Shown here: positions 48,373-60,931 of the stretch, piece after piece | How the letters are laid out: each line of letters begins with the position of its first letter | Position numbering within the stretch: the stretch's first letter is position 1 | DNA from: Solea solea | Lineage: Eukaryota > Chordata > Actinopteri > Pleuronectiformes > Soleidae | DNA: 64,000 nucleotides | Direction: 5' to 3' | Assembly (NCBI RefSeq): GCF_958295425.1 | Contig: NC_081139.1 | Coordinates: 23,728,888-23,792,887 of the forward strand | Program-made: the position numbers and the translations under genes | The notes under the pieces: generated by a model | What the model was told of the DNA's origin: nothing | Database searches by the model: none | The model's input: only the letters and a program-made list of their open reading frames with translations

Positions 48373-49887
48373 TCTGTAATGGTTGGAGTTGGGGACTGTG
48401 ATATAAATTGTGGCTATAAAACTCCACAGTGTAACTTTTAGGGGTTTTGAAACCATGTAACAATCATTATTGCATGCTGCGTCCTTCATGGGGAAATGGG
48501 CTCTGTCAAGCAATACTATCAGACCTAACTGAGGGAGCGTATGTGTGTATACAGCGGGCTTTATCGCACCAAACTGTTGAACGGCCAAGTCTTTTGAGGT
48601 TGCTGAATCATGGCATGACCTTTGCTGAGCGGTTGAAACAGAGCCATGTGTGGCTCATAGGCTTAACTGGCATTGGGTGAAGTCATGGGACAATGATGTG
48701 AATGAAACAGGCATTTTTAAAAGATTCACACAATAGTTTTTGTGTTGTCTGTATCTTATATAATACTAGAACATGCATATAGGTTATGTAATAGATTGAA
48801 ATATGTTGGAAGAAGAATACTAGCCCTACTACTACTCATAATAAACAAATGCATATAATAACTTTGCAGAAATGGTTGATGAAGACCTAAACAGTGACAA
48901 TGATAATAGTAGACTCTATTCCATTAGGTCACAGCGGCAACCGACCTGTATCATGAGCATTATAAAGCAATAACATGCAAAGTTATTTTCCAGTGCTTAA
49001 AAATAATTTAATATGGGTTTAAGAAAATGAGAGAATACCTATTTCAGTAGTTTCTGGGGCTTTCAGCTACTAGAGCTGTTTTTACTCCATCAAGGAGTAC
49101 AAAGATCCAGAACAGTCTTCGTTTCACCCTGTCACCTTGTGCTTCATGCCATCTCCACACATTAGTGAAGGCAGCAGCTGCCTAACCATATTGCCTTTTC
49201 TCCCAAATGGAAATGAAGCAGAATTACTCTCCAGTCAACTGTGATGCCATGCGTACTGAAGAGTTTTTTGGTGTGTTTTTTTGTCATTTTCTTCACTCTG
49301 CTTTCTTTTACATCACCTGTTGTCTTTGTGTGCCATCCATTTCCTTCTGTTTCTAAGATTAATTCATTTTGAGAATCATAACTGTATTTTGTGTGGTTTT
49401 TTTTGTTTTTTATAAAAGGCACATTCAGGATGTGTTGCCTGGTCGTGGACTCCAAAATAAATGCATGTGTGTTTAGCCTTTTGAGTTTGTTCTGATTCTA
49501 GCTTTTCAAAGCGGGGGCATGCACCTCTTCTTTTTTTTTTCCTGCTCCTTTCCAAAACCACAAAGTCCCTCTCTGCTGTTGCTACTTTCACTTTCCTCGG
49601 GATCAAGTGACACTGATAAAAGCTTTCAGAGAGGAGCTGGGGATGTGTGGGCTGAGTGGCCTGAGTACACAGGAAAAGCATGAGCCGATGCACTGTTGAT
49701 GTTCAATCAGTCAGCCTTGATTTCATTGTACTTTCAATGCAAAATCTCTTTCAATGAAAAATATATCAACAGCTGGAAGAAAATGTGTGCAACTGCTCTC
49801 TTTTCTGGTCCCTTTTAACTTTTTTAAATCGTTCAAAGATCTAATGGTTGCTAGTGAGTTGAGTTATTAACATTCGTAATTTTGTAT

Positions 49888-51045
49888 CCTGGGTGAACCC
49901 AGTCCAGTCTGCCCACCATTTAATTTTGAAGGGGAACCAATCAGAAACCCCTTGCACGCTAGAGGCGGGCTCAATGCGATGATGACGGAGAAGAGACGTC
50001 TAGCAGCTTCTCTATACATCCAACATGGCGACCATCGAAGAGCAGCCGTCTGTTGCTTCCGTTTTAAGCGACTTGCTGCCCTCGGCAGAAGTTGTTCTAT
50101 ATTAGGTAGCCAATATTAGGTAGCGTCTAGTAGTGATGTGACGTTCCATTTCGAGGCTTCGAAGCGTGTGCCGAGTAGGGGAGGGGGCGTTTCCGCGATG
50201 CGCGTATCGAGGCTTGCTTCATTTAGGGGAGGAGCCAAAAATGATGACGTCCGAAGCCTCGCTGCCCGGCTGTACCACGTGATTGCTTCATGAAGTGGTT
50301 CAGATTTAGCGCGAGGTTTTACGGCTATATAGACCCCTCAGGCTCCATTCAAAATGTGGGTTTTTGAAGGAGAGTTGCGGTCAGTTGAGAGAGTTTGGAT
50401 ACTAGAGTTTGGATAGCGTTTATATAGTTTGGAGATAGTTTGGAGAGTTAAGGAGAGAGATAGAGATTTAGGAGAGTGAGGAGAGTAGGATAGGTGATAT
50501 AGGATGGAGCCAGCGAGGCTCATCATTGTCCTAGTTACACAAGCATAATCTGTGCCCTTTTCCTAGTTCCACAAGCACTTTCACTGTCCTCTGCCTGATT
50601 ACGCCCATGCCATTTTCAGAAAAACATTGCACAACCTGCCATATTATGATATTACCATTTTGTGAAGATTTACACACACAGAATACATTCAAAAAATGTA
50701 TTAATCACATATGTACAGAAATTATTTGGTCATACATTTTTTGTAATTCATAGTCATTTCTAACAGACACAAAAATTAAATTCATCACACATTATGTGGT
50801 TCAGATACAGCTGCCTGTGATTATACATTTGGCCAGTAGGTGGTTTCGTGTGCACATGAAGCTTCGAGAAATGAATCCTTTCTCGAACCAATTGGCTCAA
50901 GTGGTTCAATGCCTCATGAGGCTTCATCTCACCATCACTAGCGTCTAGACTAAATGTTGAATGTTGAACAAACTAAAATGTTTGTTCAACATGTTTTCCG
51001 TCGCTCTGCATACATCATCTGGATCATTGGTGACTTCACCCCATT
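49888..51045 (+). mobile_element. element X, copy 3, split by a hAT insertion
   Basis: Begins with CCTGGGTGAACCCAGTCCAG, then GAGGCGGGCTCAATGCGATG and CGTCTAGCAGCTTCTC, matching copies 1 and 2. After the inserted hAT (50131-50940) it resumes with TCGCTCTGCATACATCATCT and GGATCATTGGTGACTTCACC. The terminal CTGGGTGAACCCAG is itself a hairpin. A further 13-bp-arm hairpin lies at 50961-50992 in the right part. Confidence 0.8.
50131..50940 (+). mobile_element. hAT DNA transposon, internally deleted, perfect target duplication
   Basis: 810 bp. The ends TAGTGATGTGACGTTCC and (inward) TAGTGATGGTGAGATGAAG share an 8-bp perfect terminal repeat with further similarity. A perfect 8-bp duplication, GCGTCTAG, flanks it at 50123-50130 and 50941-50948. 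The left part looks like a promoter and leader: CACGTG near 50277, TATATA at 50326-50331 and a leader with AGTTTGGA repeats (50388-50450). The ATG at 50504 opens a frame that stops after 14 codons (50546-50548). I infer a deletion derivative of an autonomous element that kept its promoter and leader and lost the transposase. Sub-terminal GAGGCTTCGAAGC and GAAGCTTCGAG are likely transposase-binding repeats. Confidence 0.92.
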
Positions 51046-52069
51046 GTTGTAATGTAACAAAGTACAAATACTTTGTTACTGTACTTAAGTAGAATTTAAA
51101 CATATCTGTTATTTATATTTCTGACAACCTTTATGTGTCCTTTACACAAATACATTTCCCTTGACCATCTTCGCTACTCGTTCCTACAAAATAAAAGTTG
51201 AGTTGGTGACGTGATGCCCGTTTGTTGTCCCTAGTTGTTTTTAGCGGCACCAGCTGTTAGCCGTTCAGCGGTTAGCCACAGATTTCGGCTCCAAGTGGAC
51301 TTAAAACACAGTGTTTCTAGAAGCGCCACAGACTCAAAAAGTTTCAAAATACAAGCAGACAACTGGAGGTTGAGAGAGAGCTTGTCACCATTCATTACAG
51401 AAGGTGAATTGTTGTTTGAAGTTGTTCACCTGTACCTATTATGCTTTTATTGTTAAGAAGCCACAATAAATGTCGTAGTCAAAATTGTAACTGCTCACTT
51501 TGTTTAAATACTTCTCATACTTAAATACATTTCATGTCAGAAAATTACTTTTGATACTGAAGTACAGTACATGTAGGTGAAGGTACTTTAAGACTATTAT
51601 TCTAAAAGGCGACAGTAACTTCTACCAAAGTCATTCTCTGGTAAGATACTTGTACTTTTGTTTCAAAACAAGACTGCTTCACCCTTTCCAGACTCATACT
51701 GAATGAGATTGAGGTACAGTCTGCGTTAGCCAGGCTGCTTTTGTAGCTGAATGCAAACACTCACACAAGGGAATTCCTTGGAACAAGTCATTGTTAAGTT
51801 CACCCCATTCACAAATTGCCATGCATCACAGACTAAGGGAAAAAAATAATACTGCATTTAATATGAATACAAATGAAATGCCAAATTCTCTGATTTGGAA
51901 ACCTTCAGAATATCCAGTTTAATGATTTTATGTTTAAATATTTCCTCATAGACCAAAATGTGATTAGTGGTTTATTTGCGTTTCCTCTATGGTATTACTT
52001 GTTAAGGCTATTTTTTGCTACAGTTATAAAGTAAACGCATACTTGCCAAATGTAGTTTTGGACCCTTCA
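51046..52069. other. non-coding spacer
   Basis: AT-rich. AGTACAAATACTTTGTTACT and ACTTAAGTAGA phrases at 51060-51090 and similar text near 51550-51660 suggest a further decayed repeat, which I could not define. Confidence 0.45.
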
Positions 52070-52590
52070 TGTTAGGAAGGTGAATACACTGCTTGGATCC
52101 AAATGCACGAGACAGGCGGCACGATGAAAGATTCAAGAGTTTTTATTGTCCTCTTGAAAAGACAAATAACATCAAAATCACTTGAAAAAAAAAATGAAAC
52201 AAAACTCGGCACTAGAGCTAACTAAGCAAAAGGCGAAACAGACTTGGACACTGACGTTTTCTATGAAAGCATAAACGACGCACTGGCACATGACAGAGGG
52301 ACTGGGGACACTGTGTGGGGAAGAGGTAGTCAAGGGCAGGTGCGAGTGATTACTTAAGGATCACCAGGTGAAGTGCATGAGGTAATTTAGAAGAGATGTG
52401 TCAAGACAGATGAAAAAACTACGCCACAGGAAGACATGAACGTTTACCAAAATAAAAGAGGAAGTGAAAATCAAACCCAACACCAAAAGTGACAGGAACT
52501 TAACGCGACTTTAAACATCAACTAAGACAAGAACTGACTAAGCAAGACAAAAACACTAACAGATCTGACTGCTCGTGACACTTCACTGGT
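52070..52590. repeat. unclassified dispersed repeat
   Basis: Starts near GGATCCAAATGCACGAGACA and runs through AGAGTTTTTATTGTCCTCTT, AACAAAACTCGGCACTAGAG and CAGGTGCGAGTGATTACTTA to a GACTGCTCGTGACA end. I recall this layout as a common fish repeat, but I cannot name the family. Confidence 0.6.
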
Positions 52591-54746
52591 GCATTTAGCT
52601 TACGATGCAAACAAAGACAACCTCCTCTCTGGTATCTGGGAGCCACATATGAAAGGGAGGGTTTAGGAGAGAAGTCTGCAGTCTCACCATCAAATCTCAC
52701 AAGGTCTTACACACTGGACCTTTAAAAACGAAAATGTGCCTGTTACTGTTAATACATGTCTAAATGGTGATGGGGGAGTATTCTTCAAATTTTATGACCT
52801 GGTTTGCTCCTTCGGAATGTGCTTTATTTTAATAATCTTCCATCTCACGTTACTATAACTCTGCATATTACTGATTTAGGCCAATTAATTCCCGATGACC
52901 TCGGCAACCTGTGCAGTGGAGCAGAGTGAGTCATGGTGTTAAGCACGCTAATTTAATTTCTCGTGTGTTTTTCAGTATATCTGTCTCAAGGGAACTTCTG
53001 GGCTCTTCATTGAGTTTCTTATACAGTATTACACAGTCAAACCAGAAGTAGAGGTTGAGAATGTCTGTGTGTGTGTGTGTGTGTTTTGTTACCTCTTTTG
53101 TAGCATAATTACTGACCTTGTCAGGACCAATATTCCTCAAGGAGACCAAAACCCTATCCTAATGAGGCAGAGCCTGATTTATAAGGAACTGGTTAAGTTT
53201 GGGGCTAAGATTTGAATTATTATAGTTAAGCATTAACTGGTTATGGTTAGGGATAGGGATACAGCATTGTTTTGACTGTCTAAAATTAATGTAAATGAAT
53301 GCAGTGTCCTATGAAGAATAGCAATCCTCTGTGTGTGTTTGTGTCTGGTATACTCATATGTCTGTTACTCATCCAGACTTCATCCAGGAAACCTGAAGCT
53401 GCACGATGCAGTGATGACTAGCAGCTGTGTTGTGTTTGGCAAACGCAGACATGTAGTCAGGCAGTGGTTTAGGGGGCACTTGATTTGCTTTGCGTTCTTT
53501 TGGCAGAGCATGCATTTTCAATATCAGACTATCTCGTCCGTGGGAAGCCAAAATCTTTATTGGGATTAACATACAATTGTGAAAGTCCAGGTTTATTTTT
53601 AGCAGTAGAATTCAATTAAATTTACATTACATTTTCTCTTGGCATAGTAAGACAGAAACCTTTACTAAAATAAATATATATATATATAGCATTGATTGTT
53701 GAAAAGAAATAACAGCATAATAATCATGACAATACTACTACTAATGATAATTCTGATTGTGATGAAAACATGATTGTGATGTCCTACTAAATGTCCAGGT
53801 TTATTTCTAGCAATAGAGTCCACTTCTGAAACCTTTATGCTTCTTCCCCCGTAACATAAAATGTGTAACTCTGTGCAGCGCAGAAAACAAGGAGTTGTGG
53901 AGCTGATAGATTTAAACAGCATTGCGTGAACTCAGTTTTCTTTTTAAAATTGTCTTTGTATGTCTTTATAATTTATGTCTTGTTTTTATGTGTTTTTATC
54001 AGAGGTTTCTCCTGTGTCATTGCTTTCCTTAATTCATTGCTGAGGGGAATTTAAAATGAAACTGATTCTAGATGACTGCATTTGGGCATCGAAGACAAAA
54101 TATAAAAGTCCAAGCAAGTATAATAAATAATAAAAAAAAATGAAGAAACAAAAAAAAAAAACACATTTTCTTTCTGTGAACAAAATGTCCAATTTTTTTT
54201 CCCTCTTTCTCCGTCTCTGTGGATCCTAATCAGGGTGATCAAAGCTCGAATGGCCTAACAGCCTGACCCTCATTATAACCAAGAGTAATAAGGATAAGAC
54301 ACCAGTGAACCAGGCCTCATTATGCCTATAGCTGGAATAGTCATTGGGGGTCATCACCCTGGACATTTCGCACTGCTCACAGCTCTTCTGCTCTTACGTT
54401 GTCTCACATCTATGCAGAAACCTTTGTTCTCCAGCCAGTATCATCTAAATTAAATGGACTGAATAACAAATACCTCTCCATCTGTGTGGCTCTCCATTCT
54501 TCGCTGCTCTTAATATATCTTTTTCTGCTCTGCCTTAGGAAATAAAATGAGGCCGATGACCATGTACACTGCTAAGCAGTGCTTGCACGCACAGACTGTA
54601 TATAAAAAGGTATATAGACTGTTGGACAGAAGAAGCACAACTCTGCTGATTGCAAAAATAACTCAAAGTCTATGGGAAACTGAACAGACATCTGACTTCA
54701 TTTATGACGTCAATCGCGAGCTCAAGGTCTTCCCCAACAGCACATG
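52591..54746. other. non-coding stretch
   Basis: Has a (GT)n tract at 53065-53084 and a short AT tract at 53674-53688. The block at 54210-54500 is repeat-free and a candidate conserved element. No gene recognised. Confidence 0.5.
53065..53084. repeat. (GT)n microsatellite
   Basis: Ten GT units. Confidence 0.95.
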
Positions 54747-54905
54747 TTGTCAATTTTGTAACATTTGCTCCCTTTTAGAGGAAAATAAATGAAGCACGAC
54801 ACATATAAGTGGACATCAATGTGACTGACAGCTGGTATTGTTCCATGGGTGATATTTGACAATTTGGTTTCAAAAAAAGAAGATTTCAAATCTTGAGGCT
54901 TCAGG
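54747..54905. repeat. dispersed repeat pair, copy 1
   Basis: Same-orientation match to 60528-60725: TTTAGAGGAAAATAAATGAA / TTTAGAGGAAAATAAATAAA, GACACATATAAGTGGACATCAA / GACACATATGAGTGGACGCC, GACAGCTGGTATTGTTCCA / GACAGCTGGTGTCATCCA, and AAATCTTGAGGCTT / AAATCTTGGAGGCTT. Family unknown. Confidence 0.85.
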
Positions 54906-55742
54906 AGGGGCGTTCAACGAGAACACTGTGTCCATTTCTTTGCTGATGTCTGACAACAGTTTTCTGTCTTATAGAAACCTGACCCCATTAATTTGGCGCA
55001 GTGCCTGTGAGCAATGACAAGCACACATGCATGTCTATTAGTCAGGTTCACTATAATCGGCTCAATGGGACATACCATCTTCCGCTCGCTCTCGTCTCGA
55101 TCAATCACGTTCACTTCCCTCCGTGTGTATACAGTATACTTCCATTGTCCTATTGATCCAATTTAAATAAAGACTGAAGAGCACTACAAGGGAAAATAAG
55201 TCCTTTTATATGCCTCCTCAGCAGGCAACAAATTTCACAGCAATCAGCTGTAGAGCTTGTAGAAGTCTAGCTATACTTTAGTTCCAGGCGCAATCACTTT
55301 CACTACTCTAACAAATACCTGCCAGTCAGGCAGAGCGGAAAAAGCCCATTCATTTAATTGGTTTAAGACAGTGACACGTACGCATAAATAAATGACCTTA
55401 AACACTGAAAAAAAACAAGAAATATCCTATGAATATAAATAACAGGGGTCTCTGAGGACACATTTATCTGCCCGAGAGCAGAAAGGTTCTTCTAATGAAC
55501 AAGGCTGTAGCAGGGGTGTGAGCCAGTGTTGTCCTGAGCAAAGTAGCTCTTACATGAGCGTAATGATGTAGAATTTTACCACAAGAGCATGTCCTGGAAA
55601 TAATAGCACACACTATTAATGCTCTGGTGATATGATCACAGGTCAGTAGAAGACCCGAGGGGCTATAGTTCTAAATCCATTATACCACAGCATGTTAGGA
55701 CAAGCAGTGCTGCAACGTGCATGTGGCCTTTTCATGATCTGG

Positions 55743-55771
55743 ACAACAACAACAACAACAACAACAACAAC
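55743..55771. repeat. (CAA)n microsatellite
   Basis: Nine CAA units. Confidence 0.97.
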
Positions 55772-55842
55772 GTTTATTAATTGACACAGAAAACAGAAAC
55801 AGTTTAGATCAGTTCTTTTTCAACAATATTGCAGACGTTTAT

Positions 55843-55862
55843 CTATTTATTTATTTATTTAT
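55843..55862. repeat. (TTTA)n tract
   Basis: Five TTTA units. Confidence 0.9.
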
Positions 55863-57673
55863 GTCACTGGCTATGCTTGCCTCATTCATTTATATTATTT
55901 TGATGTCAAATTAAACTTGACATCTGATGATTAAATTTAATTAAAAGTGATTTATTGACCTAATCAACATCATACTTTATTTTACTGTAGCTACAATGTC
56001 CAAATTAGCAGGCATACATGGAAATGTACAATATTTTTTACTGAGCATGGAGAAAAAAAAGTAAAATAAGGGAAGGCGGTGTCATAAATGTAAAGGATAA
56101 TCAGTCTTTTATTATAGCTTCAGAAATAAAATGACAGTTGAACTGCCTTTGAATAATTAGATTAAAATAACACTAGAAGACATAAATCCCTAATTAACAA
56201 TATTGTTTTTATGTTAAAAAAGAGTGCAGGTTAGGAAGTAAAATCAGTGTTTTGTTTTTTACTTTATTTTAACAATTAGTGTTTAAACAATAAAACAAGC
56301 AGAAAAAGGGAGTTATGAATGTGCTCTGAATGTCCAGGATCTGTCCATGGTGCTGAAACTGGTCTAGAGCCACATCAGTTCCTCCAAGCTGACTGAAATG
56401 AGTGTTGTCAAGATGTGTGCGTCACTGGATAAGCTAAATAATCGAGCGAGTGGATCTCAACTCACTCCGAGAGGAGCAAATCCTGATGTGACAGAAGTCA
56501 ATGCAGGTGCCCAGTGTTGACACACACTCTCCAATCAACAGCATTCTTCCAATAGTCATGCTATTGCTTGTGGTGGCTCTTTATAGATTTTTCGACTGCA
56601 CCTAACATGCCAAGCATTAACCCTTACCCTAACCTTAGCATAAACCAATTTCACCAAACATTAGTCTCTGATTAATGGGCAGTTTGATATTTTTCAAATC
56701 CCTGCTCGACCAATAAAATGTTATCGATATTTATAGTTATTATCAATGTTTTTTGACACATTTGAGACATTAAAACATGACCGACTCGTACATTTAATTT
56801 TATGCCAATAGAATTTGTTACACAAGAATATTATTGTACTACTCCTATGGATTTTTATACAATTGCTTCTCAATTTCTTTATTAAGTTAATGTGTTTCTT
56901 GGCACACAGTACTGTATAAAGATGTGGCCGACTCATTTGTAAGCGACCCTTTTATTAATCTATTGGCCACCATGATTGCACACAGGATTCACCTCAGGTG
57001 CTAAATCAGGAAGTTGATGTCCCTCACCACATTCATTCCTACCATTAAACCCATTATAAAACAGCAGATAGATTCTGTGTGATAAGACTACAGAATGGCC
57101 GTGTCCTCATTTGAGATTGTTATGTTTGACAAGGAGATTAAAATACTGAAAAGGAAAGAAGTTACAGCTGCGACTTCTGCTGCTACTGTTATAGAAACTC
57201 AAATCAATGCAAATTCTTCTGTAAACCATATGGCCACTCCATACTTTCCATATTTCTTGTCCACAGAGAGTTTCTACTTATTTCCCTTTGGTTGCAGTTT
57301 CATGTGAATGTCTGCTTCAACATTAAAACTAAATAAAATGTATTTTAGATGATTCAACTTCACAAATCACAGTTTGCCTCTTTGGGCTTTACAGTGTGTA
57401 TGTTGTGACATTCTTTGTCTTTAGAGCCTGGATTCATGTACGGAACTCCCCCAGAAAACCCTTTTATCGCGAAAAAATTGATGGATGCCAAAGAATGGAA
57501 ATTCATCTTCTGGAATGGACAATAGATTTTCTCAATCTTCATTCCAGGGGCATCAATCATTCACCAGTTTGCCCCAATTTGTATTTTGTATTACTTGCAC
57601 AGGTTGTACAGGTTTACCGGAGGTACTCGTGGCCCCAATCCCATAATCTCTCTTCCAAAGAAGCCTCTTTGTC

Positions 57674-57705
57674 AGGGGTTTCAAACTCATATGAGCCGGG
57701 GGCCA
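57674..57705 (+). mobile_element. hAT-like terminal fragment
   Basis: CAGGGGTTTCAAACTCATAT followed by GAGCCGGGGGCCA resembles the end of the element at 7964-8499. No right end is visible. Confidence 0.5.
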
Positions 57706-58457
57706 GTGAGCAACTAGTCTGGTCAAGAGGGGGCAGTTCTAGAGAAAATAAGTGTAAAACAACTATAGACTAGGAGGTGTGCAATATGAGCTTACAGGCA
57801 CTGAAGCGCTCTGCTTTAAGAGCAAATGCATAAGGGAACCCAACAAGACAACAATTTCCATGATCCCACACTGCTTATCGATGTCATCAAACTAGGTCTC
57901 CTGTTTTTGTTTCTGTGCAGGTGCATTTAAGTTGACAAGAAGTACGGAACGTAAAATAAAAAGTCCCAAATTCACCTGCATGGAATATAATATTGATCAT
58001 AAAATGTTGTCCCATTTCCTTTTATATCATTTTGAGCCCTTGCAGCCTTTAACATCAAATGTCATCTAAGTCAATGAGGATTTAAGTGGTTTAGGAGGAA
58101 ATTGGGACTGGGCCTTAGGTTCTGCATGTACTATTGCAGAAATGGGCTTTTATGTGGACACGAACCATAGTGGGCCATTTATAGTCTATTATGTATTTCA
58201 AAACAGCATCACAAAGTGCTTGTTCAGATATGTATAATATATATGTATTTTACAGCGATGTACAGTTTAATACTGTTGCCTCTTTGGTAGCAGATGGTCC
58301 ATTTCTCTAATAGTCCCCCTTTCCATCTGCAAAGCTGCTGTCCCACAAAATTGCTCTTGTACCTGCCATTGTTTCCTTGATTGCTTCCTGTGCCTCTGAG
58401 TTTGGCCCTAAGGATAACATCGATTAGGAAAGGACCAGACTTGACTTATTGTCATTC

Positions 58458-58484
58458 TGTGTGTCTGTGCGTGTGTGTGTGTGT
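58458..58484. repeat. (GT)n microsatellite
   Basis: GT tract with a GTCTGTGC interruption, followed by T7. Confidence 0.95.
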
Positions 58485-60010
58485 TTTTTTCCCTCAGCCA
58501 TGCTCTAAATTATTCCTGAACCACTGGAGCCAATTAATGTCCACATGTGCAACGCCCTGAGCTGAGCTTTGCCGCAGGGTCAAGCAGCCTGAATCTAATC
58601 TCCTGAGCAGAATTACATTTCCACCAACGTGGCGTCATCCCACGCTGACCTTCTGTCAGACCACCGTGCGAGTGGACAAATTTAGTGAAATCACATGCTG
58701 TCATTACAGTGGAATAAATTTAAATGACTTCAGAGGAACATACTGTGAGTTCCCGGCAACGTTGTCACTCGATCAAATGATGGATGTGCAAAGCTGCCAC
58801 GTTTAAACGAGGATCACTGTCTCGGTTCTATTTGATGCTTAATGCGTCATATGATCGCATCTTTGAAGTGCTATTCAGTGTCTTTCCCCTCCTCATTTTA
58901 ATCTAGTCTGTGCATGCAGAGAATGGAGAACACACAGAGAGGAGAAAATACCAAACGCAAAATTGGGACTTCACGCTTAAAAGTGGAAAGCATTACTTAT
59001 GTATTAGGTGTTTCTTTGAAGAAGCCTATACATGCAAATAATATCAATAAAATCTATTATTCATTCCTAAATGTTGATTTGACTTCAAAAACAAGTGTGA
59101 CATGAGCCTAAATTTTGGAGAATCTATTCCTGCAGTAACACACGCTCACAATGCCCTCAACGGAGGTTTGCACTTCTGTTTTGAAGTAAGCAAGAACTGT
59201 CCAAGGGCATAGATTAAATGAAATCATACAAACCCCCAAAACCAGTCCATGTTTACACCAATTTTCAACTCACTAACAAACTGCATTGTTGCAAAACAAC
59301 CCCTACATACAAGGGGAATTTGTGACCCTTTTAAAAGTTGTAAAAGGTTCATTAAAAACGATGACATATAACCAAAGTTTTTACCAAAAGTCCAAAATAT
59401 ACATGACAAACTAATTGCTTCATTAGTGCTACAAAATAACTCCAGTATTAAAAACTTCTATTTAAATCCAAGACATTTCAATTAATAATTATAGTAAGCT
59501 AAGCATGATAATAATCAGATGAACTCATGAAATAAGTCATCATGGAGCCATTGTGTGAGCCATTTATTTGAAACAACATCACACAATACAAGCTGCTTTT
59601 GTTCTCAGACATCTGAGCTTGAGAAAGTGGCTTTAAAGTCCTGATGGTTCCTGCAGTGGCATTTTCATTAATTCGGTTGCTCTTGGCACTGTACAGCCTC
59701 CTGATTACTGAGCTTTTAATTTGTAATTTTCTGCACTCAGGGAATGGAATTAAGGGGAGATCTACAGCTGCAGTCCATAATTAAGCTTGATCTTTGCCTC
59801 TTTACCACAGTGGCTGTAGCAAGCAGGAGATTTAGTTCAAACACAGGTTCTTAAAGTACACTGAGAGGTGAATATCATATAGGAGAACATGTTCTCATAG
59901 ATGGCTCATGCTGGATTTCCTCCAGCCACTATATTTGTATTAATGTTATACTATATTAATGTTGGCACATTATCTTACATTTTTGCTAATGAGTAAAATT
60001 GTGTTGTAAC

Positions 60011-60021
60011 ATATGTATATG

Positions 60022-60111
<90 letters not shown>

Positions 60112-60167
60112 TGTATATATATATATACACATATATGTATATACATATATGTATATATATATATATT

Positions 60168-60199
<32 letters not shown>

Positions 60200-60239
60200 T
60201 GTATATATATACACATATATACACATATATGTATATACA

Positions 60240-60291
<52 letters not shown>

Positions 60292-60293
60292 CA

Positions 60294-60336
<43 letters not shown>
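60011..60336. repeat. TA-rich satellite-like array
   Basis: About 325 bp built of TA runs punctuated by TACACATATATG and ATGTATATACATATATG blocks, giving a loose higher-order pattern. All the open frames here (IYIY-type repeats) are artefacts. Confidence 0.98.
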
Positions 60337-60527
60337 AACACTATATCCAATAGCACAGAATATACATGAAAATGTCAGTTGTCTTCTGGTTTGAAAAATG
60401 AAACCCAGGAAGTAGGTGCAGTTAGCCACCAGGAATTTGTTGTAAGAATGGAGGTCTATATTTTTGTATATTTATAATGATTAACATATGTATGAGGAGT
60501 TAATTGTGTTGGGTCTTCTTCAATAGA

Positions 60528-60725
60528 ACAATTTTGTCAATTTTTCCATTTAGAGGAAAATAAATAAAACAAATATGAGTCAGTAAGACACATATGAGTG
60601 GACGCCAGTGTGACATGTGACAATGTGACAGCTGGTGTCATCCAATGTGTGACTGGTGACACCTGAGGATTTCTGATTTCAAAACTGACATGCACTGGTC
60701 AAAGTGAAAATCTTGGAGGCTTTAC
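60528..60725. repeat. dispersed repeat pair, copy 2
   Basis: Longer copy of 54747-54905, with an added ATGTGACAATGTGACAGCTGG partial duplication and an insertion before AAATCTTGG. Confidence 0.85.
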
Positions 60726-60931
60726 AATATGGTTCAATATGTTTTGCAACCAGAAGACTACGTATAATAATATATAGTCTATGACACGCGTATATGCAGA
60801 CACACACAGCTCAGACATAAGAGGACATTAGTAGACAAAAGCAAGGAGCTGTGACCCAATTATTTCATCTTTTACATCTTCTGACCTTCTAATACAGCAT
60901 GAGATTGGGACCTGAAAGTTCCCAGTTTCCA

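Larger units (their letters stand above)
42311..49887. other. longest repeat-poor non-coding stretch
   Basis: No mobile element longer than a tail fragment and no recognisable exon in 7.6 kb. Tandem repeats are listed separately. Two overlapping plus-strand frames at 47802-48223 extend into a (CT)n-(CA)n tract and are not convincing proteins. Confidence 0.5.
54906..60009. other. long non-coding stretch
   Basis: Carries (CAA)n, (TTTA)n and (GT)n tracts and a hAT-like end at 57674. Plus-strand frames at 57095-57307 and 57396-57773 show no known domain. Blocks at 58500-58760 and 59630-59830 are repeat-free and look like candidate conserved elements. Confidence 0.5.

Noticed and set aside
56615..56640. 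CCCTAA-like telomeric motif
   Set aside because: Only one to two imperfect units, which is expected by chance.
57396..57773. 125-codon plus-strand frame
   Set aside because: Its end runs into a hAT-like terminus, and the rest has no recognisable domain.
59970..60429. Several long open frames of I/Y repeats on both strands
   Set aside because: They are direct translations of the TA-rich array and appear in nearly every frame.
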